A DNA stretch of 64,000 bases from Thamnidium elegans (Eukaryota; Mucoromycota; Mucoromycetes; Mucorales; Mucoraceae). Numbering within the stretch: the stretch's first letter is position 1; each line of letters begins with the position of its first letter. A program made the translations under genes and the position numbers. A model generated the notes under the pieces. That model was not told where the DNA came from and did no database searches. It was given only the letters and a program-made list of their open reading frames with translations. The stretch spans positions 806,001 to 870,000 of the forward strand of contig JAIXMG010000001.1 in the NCBI GenBank assembly GCA_025201345.1. The letters run 5' to 3'. Below, piece after piece: positions 12,796 to 23,015 of this stretch.

Positions 12796-15311
12796 ATGTC
12801 AGCATATAACTCTAGTCATGTCTTGGAATCGAAAAAAGTAAAGAGAAAAGATGACACTCCTGTAGATACTGGCTTGATTCGATGCGTTTGTCCTTCAACA
12901 GAAGATGATGGATTTACAATTCAATGCGAACGGTGTCTTGTTTGGCAACATGCTTACTGTGTAAATATTACTCATGCTACTATACCAGACCATTATTTAT
13001 GTGACCAATGCTGTAAACGCAAACGACCCAAACTCTCTAAACGTATCCCCATCTCTAAAACAAAGTTACAAAAGCTGGATTCTGAAGACGATCCTCTGTT
13101 CAACAAAAAAAAGAAGCATGTCAAAAGTCGTATTGTGTCCAGGTATGTACACCCTATCTTTAGAGAAGCCAAAGAACGTTGGAGTAGATGGAAACAGCAC
13201 GAAGGGCATTTGTTGTATGATCATGGACCGTTTGTTACAATGGATACGACAACACTTTTAACAAAAGGCTTATTGCTGGATACGCCTACTTCGAATCAAG
13301 GCATCATTGCGAGCAGAACGATTCCTTCACTTCGTTACTTGATGCAAGTGACGGGCGATGTCTTGCTAAAATCAGAATTCAAATTTGATCCTATCAATGA
13401 TTATGTTATATTGGGCACACCGCTGAGCCATATGATGTTTTACCCTACCTTGGATTTATGTATCGATACACGTCAGTTTGGAAATAAAGCGAGATATATT
13501 CGTAGATCATGTCATCCGAATGCCGAATTAAGAAATGTGGTTTTGCCTAGAGACGATAAGATGATTCATTTAGGGTTGTTTGCTAGGCATTTAATTGAAA
13601 GAGGACAGGAGATTACGATCAGTTGGGGCTGGCAGCGGGGCCATATCGCTTGGAAAGAAAATATGAACTGGCATCATCAACATAAATTAAAGGGACAAGA
13701 TAACGAAGGACATCAGGTCATTGATGAAGAAGAGGAACGGAGACGAAAATCGACTATAAAAAACATGTTGGACAGGTTTGAAAAGGAATTTGGGTCCTGT
13801 GCTTGTTTAAATAAAAGGCGTTGTTTAATAGAACATTTGAAACGTCAGATTGCTCCTCCGAAAGAAAAAGCTGTGTTTAAGTTACCAGCTGTCAATATCT
13901 TGCCTAGAAGAAAGTCTGCAGTGATTTTACTTAAACCAAAGCCGCAAATCAAATCGGACCCTATTACTAGACATAAGTCAGGGGAAGAAAGCCTAGATAT
14001 TGACGTTACTTCGAATTCACCTACGTTGGCAGCGAAGGAAACTTCAGATGATGAACTGGTGGATGTAGAAGGTGATATTGATGTTGGAGACGATTTACCT
14101 GCAACAACAAAGGATACGTTGCCTTTATTGGATGATAATAGTAGTGATGAAGAAAATGCTGATTTATCTTCTTTATCTTCGTTATCTTCTTTATCTGTAT
14201 TTGAAGAGTCTGCAAATGATAACTCAGAAGACGAAGAAAACCGTGCTAAATTACGACGAAAGAAACATGCATCCAGACACGCTAAATCATCAAGATCTCA
14301 CCACCGCCACCACCATCATCATCATCAGAATTCAGCTTCATCATCATCCGGTCCTGCTTTAGAAAAAAACGCATCTGGTGTACTACCCCGCAAAAAGCTT
14401 TGGATGCGTGATTATCTTAACAAGAGTATTCCTGATGCTATACTTTCTTCCGGTAAACTTTTATACGTTAAAAAAAATGCGGGACCCCATTTTTTTTTTT
14501 TTTTTATTAATTTATTGTTGTAGATATAAGGCAAGAAAATACCTACCACGACTATACCACGGCATCGATGGATACCAAAATGAGATTATTCGATTCGTCA
14601 CACGATCGAACGCTAGTAGATGCGAGCCCTGAAGATATCGAAGCCGCGAAACTACTGCTGGATGCTATGGCAGCCAACGAAATTCCAATGCATCGGCCGC
14701 GAAATGATACAGTCATGGCAGACTTTGAAGAAGCCGAGGATGAAGGTGAGTTAAGTGATGCGTCGACGATTTTGCTGGATCAGGAAGAGTTGCAGGAAGC
14801 GTATAGGAGGACGTCGTATGATGCCGGTGTGGCGGAGGGCGTAGTCCAGAATGGCGTCAACAATGTGGCTGAGGTGTCGCAGGCGGAAGAAAGTGTCGAG
14901 AAAACTGAGAAAACTGAAAGTTTGGAGAGAACTGAAAGTCCGGCAGGTGTGGTAGAGGAAAGTCCGGCTGTGCCAACAAGCACAGAGTCTGTCCGTACAG
15001 GTGAAGCAAACACATATGCTATAACTACCGTCGCTATGGAAACAGACGTAGTATCCTCGGTAAACACTAATACGGATTTAATTACTATAAATAAGACAAG
15101 TACAGTACCTTCGCCACGTGAATCACCCGCAGATGTATCTGTTACAGATAAAGCGTCTAGTCTTACAACTTCCGATGACATGGTTCCCACAAGTACATCT
15201 CCTATCGTAGATTCTGAACCAACTCAAAAGGAAACTACCGAGAAAAAATCAGTAAAAAAAATCTCGTTACAAGAGTATCTTTTTAATCAACAACAGAAAA
15301 AAATGCATTAA
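12796..15311 (+). CDS. PHD finger and SET domain protein (Set3/UpSET/MLL5 type)
   Basis: Likely scaffold of a Set3-like histone deacetylase complex. Two exons (12796-14452 and 14524-15311) give 814 residues; the intron joins ILSS to DIRQENTYHDY. The PHD finger lies at residues about 35-77, with CVCPSTEDDGFTIQCERC then WQHAYC and YLCDQCC forming the Cys4-His-Cys3 zinc pattern. The SET domain follows at about residues 115-300 (GIIASRTIPSLRYLMQ, ARYIRRSCHPNAELRNVVL, ERGQEITISWGW). The usual catalytic NHS core is RRS, as in Set3/MLL5 proteins thought to lack methyltransferase activity. The rest is acidic and low complexity, with a His-rich patch (RHHHHHH) and coiled, charged segments. The ATG at 12796 is used because the upstream in-frame ATG at 12781 region is only a poly-lysine leader. 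The gene converges on glutaryl-CoA dehydrogenase. Confidence 0.88.
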
Positions 15312-15621
15312 GAAAAAAAAATCATACCCCTTTCATATCCTCTGTAATAATAATAATAATAAAAAAAAAAAACATGTTTTTTTTTTAAGAAAAAAATTAG
15401 TCTTTGTTTGACTAAACACATATGCCTTCATTGGACTTAATAAAATCTGTGTCTCCAGTCAATTTTTTTTTTTTTTCCCATGATACAGATTAAGAAAAAT
15501 AATTAGAAAAAAAAAAGATAACATTTTTTTAAACGGGATTTCTTTTTCGCTACAGTATTAAAAATGACCAATTTGTTTCCGAAAGAAGGTTGCACAAAAA
15601 GAAATGTAAATATTTTATTAA
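15312..15621. terminator. Convergent 3' flanks of the PHD-SET and GCDH genes
   Basis: 310 bp between two convergent stop codons. The stretch is almost wholly A and T tracts, including AATAAA-like words on the plus strand near 15356-15362 and 15436-15445. It probably holds both polyadenylation regions. No gene was seen. Confidence 0.45.
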
Positions 15622-17053
15622 TTAATTAGCAAAAGCAGGAATACCGGTAATTCCTTTACCAAGAATCAAAGCATGGACATCATGCGTACCCTCATAAGTA
15701 TTGACAGCCTCTAAGTTAGCAGCGTGACGGATAATATGGTATTCATCAGAGATACCGTTACCGCCCAACATGTCACGACAGTCACGAGCAATTTGGATAG
15801 CCTTACCGCAAGAGTTACGCTTGATCATGGAGATCATTTCAGGGGCAATTTGGTTCGTGTCCTTGAGACGGCCTACTTGAACACAAGCTTGCAAGCCTAA
15901 AGCGATTTCGGTACTGGCGTCAGCCATCTTCTTTTGGATCAATTGGTTAGCAGCTAAAGGACGACCAAACTGGTTACGGTCCAAGGTATACGTACGAGCT
16001 TGATCCAAGCAAGCTTCAGCAGCACCAAGAGCGCCCCAGGCAATACCGTATCTAGCGTTATTAAGACATCCAAATGGACCACCAAGTCCCTTTGCGTTTG
16101 GCAGCATGTTCTCAAGGGGAATCTCGACATTGTCCATCATAATCATACCTGTGATAGAAGCTCTCAATGAAAACTTTCCTTTGATGGCGGGAGCGTCTAA
16201 TCCAGCCATACCCTTTTCAAGAACAAATCCACGGATGGTGCCTCCTTCGTCCAGGTTCTTGGCCCAGATCACAAATACGTCGGCAATAGGAGAGTTGGTA
16301 ATCCAGGTCTTGGATCCGTTGATCACGTAATGGCCGTTGACTTTTTTGGCGGTGGTTTCCATACCGGCAGGATCAGAACCGTGGTTAGGTTCTGTTAATC
16401 CGAAACAGCCTACTTTTTCTCCCTTGGCTATGTATTTGTTTAGAAAGGGATCATCTGGTTACGTGTTATTTATGGTTACCTAATGCAGGGAGATATTTGT
16501 CCTTTTGTTCGTCAGTACCGTAAGCATAAATAGGGTGCATTACCAGAGAAGATTGAACAGACATGGCAGATCTGTAACCTGAGTCAACACTGAAAAAAAA
16601 AATGTTAGGTATATTATATTTGATGGTGATTTTTAGTTTTACGTTTCAACTTCACGAGCAGTTAAGCCGTAAGCTACTGAAGATACACCAGCACAACCGT
16701 AACCGTCAATAGTAGAGCCCAAGAAACCAAGTTCACCCATTTCAGATAAAATATCTCTATCGAATTCTATTTTTTTTAAAAAAAAAAAAAAAAATATTAA
16801 TATTTCGCGAGTAAATATTTTAAATAGGCAATTTACTCTCGTTGCGGTAAGCGTCAATGACTCTAGGTAAAAGTTTATCTTGACAATAACTCTTTGCGGC
16901 ATCTCGAATAAAAATTTCGTCTTCTGTTAATAATGACTCGAGATTCAAAGGGTCTTGCCAATTGTATTTAACAAAAGACTTTGAAGCCATGGTTCTTGTT
17001 ACTAAAGTAGGTGTAACAAGTGACTTTTGACGAAGTAATTGACGAGCAAACAT
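15622..17053 (-). CDS. GCDH: Glutaryl-CoA dehydrogenase, mitochondrial
   Basis: FAD-dependent acyl-CoA dehydrogenase that oxidatively decarboxylates glutaryl-CoA to crotonyl-CoA in lysine and tryptophan breakdown. The ATG at 17053 begins a presequence-like stretch rich in Arg, Ser and Thr ([18 protein letters not shown]) before the mature region ([15 protein letters not shown]), so import into mitochondria is inferred. Four exons, with introns near 16770-16835, 16590-16645 and 16455-16480, give about 430 residues. Family motifs are [64 protein letters not shown] and [18 protein letters not shown]. The last contains the catalytic glutamate within YEGTHD. Codons are biased like those of RPS5, suggesting strong expression. 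It complements LYS1 in the same window, which acts in lysine synthesis. Confidence 0.95.
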
Positions 17054-17382
17054 TTTTTTTTTAAAAAAAGAAAAAGAAACAATGATAATAATAAAAAAAG
17101 ATGAAACTGTCGATTATTTATGTACCTTAGTTTTTTCCCACCGTCCATAATAGTAAGCCCGGTATAAATCGGACACAAAAAAAAAATACGGGTAAAGTCT
17201 TTGAAAATGCATTACTTCTCACGTATCGCTTGGACTCTCGATGCGCTTTATTTTTGGAATGCTGTAACCGAGTCCATGTTTTTCAAAGTTGTTATATACA
17301 ACAAGTTTGATCTTATAACATTTTAGACGACTGTGTCGCCAATAAACGAAGAAGATGTAAAATATACTCACTTGGTATGCGC

Positions 17383-17418
<36 letters not shown>

Positions 17419-17525
17419 AATCGATCATCATTATATAATGTGTTTCATATAAATATACAGTTATACAACTTGATTCATGCAGCAAGCTCACTGTTTTTTA
17501 TTATCATTATACATAAAAAAATATT
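17054..17525. other. Intergenic region between GCDH and the CK1 gene
   Basis: 472 bp combining the GCDH 5' flank with the 3' flank of the CK1 gene, both on the minus strand. It contains a run of 30 A at 17386-17415. Nothing else was recognised. Confidence 0.5.
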
Positions 17526-18973
17526 TTAGGGTGTTTGAAGAGTCTTTTCAATAGCGGTGGTATAATTTTTATGTGAATTCCAACCAACTTTGTTACCATA
17601 GTGCTTTTTGTGACCATAGTGATAATGACGGTTAGAAGAATTGGATGAAGATCTGTTGTTATTACGGTAATAAGTAGTCTTAGTAAAGGAAGGTAATTCT
17701 TTTGCCAAATCATCCATGACAAATACACCATCTTCATGAGATTGATGATCAAGGCAATTCATTTTATGCATATTATGAGAAGAATTTCTCTTTAAATGAT
17801 AGTTTTGTTGTTGTTGTTGATAGTATTTTTGAGGAGAAGGTATCAATCTTGTATGGGGATGAGGGGTGACCAATTTAGAAAATGGACCAGGTTGATTACA
17901 ACCTATCAACATGGTTTTTAAATGATCATAGTCTGGTCTATCAGCAAATCTTAATCTTCTGGTATAATCAATGAAATTCATAATACCATAAGGTAAGCCA
18001 GCACACATGTCTTGTAACAACATGTCTTCCTTAATAGCTTTTAATCTATCCCAACCTACTTTGGTAGAACGAGCGGTAATACCAGACCATGGTAATTCAC
18101 CATTTAATAACAAGTCGAGTAACAAATAGCCCAGACTTTCCATATCGTCTCTTCTAGCGTGCGTACGACCGCGATGTATATTTAAAGAAGCATAACGAGC
18201 AGTGCCAGTTTTATACTTGATTGGTTTTTTACATTCTGGGTAGGGTTTCATTGTCTTTGGGTTTCTCCACCAGGTAGCTAAACCAAAATCTACAGCATAT
18301 AAACAAGTATTGTCAAGTATGTGATTACAGGTAGGTGGAGAAGGAGGTGGACTATTGTTATAAGAAGGTAGGTCTGGTAAAATACATGATGCTTCAAATA
18401 GAAAATTCTCAGGTTTAACGTCTCGATAGACAATTCCTTTATCATGAATATGTTCTAAACACGAAACGAGTTGACAACCAAAATCAATAATTAGATCAAG
18501 AGGCATGTTGCGTGTGCTCTGTTGAAATTGCTTTAGGTTAGAACCAAGAAGATCAATCACTATACAATCAAAACCATCGTGTTGACCATACCAATGACAC
18601 TTGGGGATACAAGCTAATTTAATTATATACATATATATTTTTATGTGTAATTAATTAGAAATCTATTTCGTAAAAAAATAAAATAAAAAAAAGATTTCTT
18701 ACGTCCTCCAGCTAAAGTATTGTATATTTTACTTTCATGTCGTAACTGAGGATGTTCTAAATCCAATGATTCTCTTTTGACAGCATAAAGACGACCTAAA
18801 TTAATATCTTTCGCTATGTAAAAAAAAAAAAAAAAAAAAAAAATGGTTGAGTTACAAGTTATAAATTAATGCAATTTGTTACCTTTAAATACTTCTCCAA
18901 AAGATCCTTCTCCAATCTTTGATAAGACTAACCACTGTTCTGCGACAATAACATCTTTTTGAGGACTTTCCAT
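17526..18973 (-). CDS. Casein kinase 1 family Ser/Thr protein kinase
   Basis: CK1-group kinase. The ATG at 18973 gives MESPQKDVIVAEQWLVLSK and then the glycine loop IGEGSFGEVFK. Introns near 18825 and 18640-18705 separate the N-lobe exons. The main exon (about 18625-17526) has the catalytic loop IVYRDVKPENFLF, the metal-binding VDFGLATWWRNP, and the CK1 hallmark TGTARYASLNIHRGR plus RRDDMESLGYLLLDLL in place of the APE motif. The Tyr before Arg-Asp is shared with yeast Yck kinases. The C-lobe ends near FADRPDYDHLKTML. The tail of about 100 residues is rich in His, Asn, Gln and Ser and ends KTLQTP, with no C-terminal cysteine pair. A palmitoyl anchor like that of Yck1/2 is therefore not visible. 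A Pro/Ser insert (SPPPSPP) sits between the catalytic loop and DFG. The substrate is unknown. Confidence 0.88.
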
Positions 18974-20978
18974 TTCTTTTCTTTTTTATTTTGTAGGGTG
19001 GGAAGATTTTTCTTTTCTTATGCCTTTTTTTTTAAAAAAAAAAAAATGTACCCAAAAAGTACTTTCTTCACTTGTAAACAACGAGTTATTATTTTTTTTA
19101 AAAAAAAAAAAAGAAAGAAAAGAATCCCACAACTACAACACTGATATTACTTTTTTGTCTTTTGTTTTCGGCTTTTGTTTTGTTATGTGTTTGTAAAATA
19201 GAGTCCTTGTGTTAACAATGGACTCTTTTTTATATCGAAAGGTGTTGAATAGGAAATAATGGCAGGTTTTTTTTTAATAGTAAAAAAAGGACGAAGAGAA
19301 AAAAAAGGACAAAAAAGAAAAAAATGGTTTGATACCTAATTAAAAGAAAAAAAAAAAAAAAAATGGGGCTGTCGTCATCAAATTGTACTTTTTGTGCATG
19401 ATAAACTTTTAACAGCTGACTCTGTCAAACGACCCTCTCTCTCTCTCTTATGGACCTGAATAGCGAAAAAATACCTCCTGCTAAAAAAAAAACCTGACCG
19501 GATTCTTTTTTTCATACTAGTCCGGGTCCTTTCTTTTACTGATAAAACACCAGGGTCCGGGCAAAATAAAAAAGTTATTATAAACGCTTTTTTTTTTTTG
19601 GTTTACGCTGTCTACGTGATAACTGAAAAAAGCACGCTTTTTTTCTGTTTCAAGTGGGAAATAAAAAAATAAATTTAAGCGGCGTAACTAAAGAAGTTCT
19701 TTTTTTTGCATGAAATAAAAAATAAAGCTATCCTTTCTTGATTTGGAAGGTACAAGCATATTGTTATAGAATCTAGTCCTATTATGTCTGATATAATAAA
19801 TATTTACTTGTAAAGAACAAACATTTTATAGGGATATTCCTTTTTGATATTAGAGATGACGCTGTTTGATGCAGAAGCTGAATATATTGTCCTTTAAGTA
19901 AATTTAAAATTGAAACTGAAGAAGGGAGAAATACAAATATATCATTTCTATTATATACTACTACAAAAAAAGAGATAGATGACGTACGTTATACGGGTCT
20001 TTTTTTTTTCTTACGATTTGTATGTATTCGTTTTTTTTTTTTTTTAGTTGGGAATAGCTTCAGATAACAAAAGTACTTTTCCGTTAACAGAAAAAGAGTT
20101 TATATGGAGCGACCCGTTTTTTGTTTGTTCGTGATATTTACTCATCATCTGGATAAAAAGATATATGCCTTCTTATTTAAACTAGATACAATGCCTTGGG
20201 CCACATGTTTCAAGTAGAATAAACTGGGATTAAAATAAGTAGTCTCTCCAAGTCTAAGTAAAAAGGTCTCTTATTTTCGGCTTCATTGATGGCAATAGCA
20301 TTTTTGGGTTCATTGATTTAAAATATATTGGTGAAAAAATAATACGCAATAAGCTTTTTTTTTCTGAAATGCTAGCTTGTTTATTGATATTATCATAGTA
20401 GAAGCTTTGTTCTGATCGTAAGAATCTTTTTGAATATAATAAATAGAAGTGAATACTTTATTTACGCGCTCACTACTGTCCCTGCTACTTATTACAAAGT
20501 ATAAAAGATACTTGATCAAGGAAGCAGATAATAAGAATGACAATGAAGGCTAGAGTTCACATGAATCAAACAATGACTTTTATAAAGTACAAATAATTGT
20601 TTCTCATAAAGGTAGCAATCTTACTCGTGTATGATATAGAAGGGATATACCAAAGATAATAATGATACATGGGAACCCTTTCCAAAGCTTTAATTTAACG
20701 CAAAAGTAAATTTAAGCAAGGAATCAAAAGTATCACTGAAAAATTATGTGAATAAAGCAAACTAGAAAAAAGACTGCTCAAGTTATGGCTAAGCTCTTTT
20801 ATACCTTATCAACTAAACAAACATGTAGCAAATAAAAGAGTGCCTATTTTATTTTTAACCTTTAAAAGTCCGTTTTCGAAAAAAAAACGAGTTAAATTTA
20901 ATTGCCCGCGTTCAAAGTTTTTTTTTTTTCCTTTTTTCTCTTCTTTTCCATCCCTTATTTTATTTTTTTTTATTTTGT
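18974..20978. other. 2-kb gene-poor intergenic region
   Basis: This is the upstream flank of the CK1 gene and of the coiled-coil gene. It contains many A and T tracts, a CT microsatellite at about 19435-19448, and two GC-rich words (TCCGGGTCC near 19521 and GGGTCCGGG near 19554) in otherwise AT-rich DNA. One possible coding relic at 20100-20310 is listed separately. No tRNA, rRNA or intact gene was recognised. Confidence 0.5.
20100..20310 (-). pseudogene. Possible decayed coding fragment with one frameshift
   Basis: On the minus strand one frame reads NEPKNAIAINEAENKRPFYL and continues DLERLL before a stop. Shifting frame once at the DLE position gives DLGETTYFNPSLFYLKHVAQ and then GIVSSLNKKAYIFLSR before a stop. 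Together about 57 codons read as normal protein across a single frameshift. No family was recognised and there is no start or domain, so this is a tentative relic. Confidence 0.25.
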
Positions 20979-21190
20979 ATGCTCCAAACAAGTTCACTTC
21001 CGAGAAATAATTTATATATGTTATCCAACACACGCCCAACTCCTTCCAGTTCTCGAACTACAAGAGTACTTGAAGAGTTGCAAGAAAACTTGGATTTGAT
21101 TCAAAAAGAAATCAAAACGACTAGTACACAAGTAAATAGTAATAATAATAAAAAAAAAAGGGAAAAAAAGAAAAAAAAAACGAGTTACTA

Positions 21191-21229
<39 letters not shown>

Positions 21230-21892
21230 CTTCAAACTGTTCGTGAAAATAAGGAAAATAGTGAAAAAGAAAATGAAGCATTTATTGAAGATAATAAACA
21301 ACTTCGATCAGATATTCAAGAAGTTATGCAAATATTAGAATCCAAGCAACAGTTATTAGATACTACCAAAAAGAGTTACGTCACAACGGAAAACCAAGTT
21401 AAACAACTAAAAGACGAAGCAATGAATGCAAGAAAGGAGTTGGATGACTTGAAACGGAGAGAACACGCGATAGAAAAAGAATGTGACACAATAAAGTTAC
21501 TAAAGGAAAAACAAGTACAGCAAAAGGCTACACTTGAGAAATCAGTTGTACAATTGAAGGCTGAGTTTGATAAAGAATTAACCGCTTTAAATGAGGAATT
21601 AGCAAATGTTAAATTAGAAATAGAAAAATTAAATCAAAAGGATATCACTAAAATCGTAAAAGAATCAGTTGAAAAACAAGCAAAAGAAAGAGAATTATTA
21701 TTACAAGAATTTAATAAGGTTCAGCAAGAGATACAGGTCAATAATCAAGAATTTATTAAGCATGTTAAAGATGAATTATTAGAATTATTAGATCAGTTAC
21801 CCGCTGATCAATCATTGGAACAAGAAGTAAACAACTGTAAACAAGATGTAGAATCATTAGTATCTCGCATTAAGTTTAACGCCACCGCTTAA
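20979..21892 (+). CDS. Coiled-coil protein of unknown function
   Basis: Two exons, 20979-21131 and 21230-21892, give 271 residues with a phase-0 junction (TTSTQ|LQTVREN). The intron contains a very long T tract before its TAG. The first about 25 residues are Ser/Pro/Thr-rich and basic (SNTRPTPSSSRTTR). From about residue 30 to 265 the sequence is almost unbroken heptad-like helix rich in Glu, Lys, Gln and Leu (for example LEELQENLDLIQKEIK, KQLKDEAMNARKELDDLKRR). Only one short break, around PADQSLEQ, lies near the end. No catalytic or binding motif is visible. Possible roles include a spindle, septum or kinetochore structural protein, but nothing in the sequence decides this. Confidence 0.75.
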
Positions 21893-22163
21893 CTTGTGTT
21901 TTCTGCTTAATAATAATAATTATAATAATAATAATAAAGGATATATCTGGGGTTTTTTTTTTGTGTTTTAAAGTGTATATTAACCTTTTTTTCGTTACGT
22001 GTTATTAGACAACAAAATGGTATCTTGGATACGAAAAAACTACAAAAAAAAAAAAAAAAAAAAAAAAAAGGGACTGTCTTTTTTTTTTTTTCACTTGTTC
22101 ACTTTTTCAAAAAAAAAAAAAAAATCTTCTTTTTTCCTTTTTATTTTTTATAGATCTTGTACA

Positions 22164-22954
22164 ATGGGATTAGCTGGACAAAAAGATAAGCAACGTATTA
22201 GTCAAGACCCCAACAACTTATTTTGGAGTAAAGATGAATCCAAGTTTGGGTTTAAAATGCTTCAAAAGATGGGTTGGGCGCCAGGAAAAGGTTTAGGTGT
22301 TAAGGAAGACGGTAAACAAGAACACGTCAAAATTAAGCTCAAGGATAACACATTAGGTGTCGGTGCAACAAAGAAGAATATCGATAACTGGCTTGGTAAC
22401 ACCGATGCATTCTCTCGATTATTAGCTGATCTCAACTCTCAACCTCCTTCTGAAGCAAGCAGTGTTAACGGCGACGACGAAACTGTTGAAGTTGTTGTTG
22501 AGCAAGTTGAAGAGACCAAGAAGAGTAAAAAGGAGAAGAAAGAAAAGAAGGAAAAGAAGGAAAAGAAGAGTAAAAAGAGAGATAGAGAGGAAGACTCTGC
22601 TGAAGCAACTGAAGAGAAAAAGACCAAGAAGAGTAAGAAGGAAAAGAAAGAGAAAAAAGAAAAGAAAGAGAAAAAGGAAAAGAAGAGTAAAAAGAGCAAG
22701 AAGGAAGAAGCTCCTGCTCCTATTGTTCTTCGTAATGCGTAAGTAGTACTCACAATTGACATACTCTGGTATTAATTTTTCTTTTTTTTATTTATTATAG
22801 TGCTCGTGCTAAATTCTTGCGTGCTAAAAGAATGGCTACTAGCGGTGACGATAAAACTCATTTGAACCAAATTTTGGGTATTAAAGCACCAACAAGTGGT
22901 TACAAGACTGTTGAAACTTCTTCTACTACTTTTATGGCTTCATTCTCTGTATAA
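22164..22954 (+). CDS. PXR1: G-patch protein of the PINX1/PXR1 (Gno1) family
   Basis: Nucleolar G-patch cofactor of DEAH helicases needed for rRNA and snoRNA maturation; animal homologues also inhibit telomerase. Two exons, 22164-22738 and 22801-22954, give 242 residues. The conserved N-terminus MGLAGQKDKQRISQDPNNLF, with ATG at 22164, leads into the G-patch (FGFKMLQKMGWAPGKGLGVK, residues about 28-70) and DNTLGVGATKKNIDNWLGN. The middle is a long low-complexity array of Lys-Lys-Glu units (KKSKKEKKEKKEKK), typical of PXR1 tails. The second exon ends in ARAKFLRAKRMATS and QILGIK, matching the family C-terminal motif. An antisense open frame exists here only because of the Lys/Glu repeat. No operon-like link to neighbours is implied. 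Confidence 0.93.
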
Positions 22955-23015
22955 ATATATAACCTTTTTCATGCATAAAAAAAAATAATAGTTTAATAAT
23001 CTTTTTATTGTTACT

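Noticed and set aside
15007..15190. Antisense frame over the PHD-SET second exon
   Set aside because: The sense strand is a continuous, in-phase, acidic coding tail; the antisense frame is a by-product of its codon pattern.
19521..19562. TCCGGGTCC and GGGTCCGGG words as an inverted repeat
   Set aside because: They share a core in direct, not inverted, orientation and are too short to interpret.
22439..22762. A 107-codon minus-strand Phe/Ser-rich frame
   Set aside because: It is the complement of the Lys/Glu repeat of the PINX1-like gene, not an independent gene.
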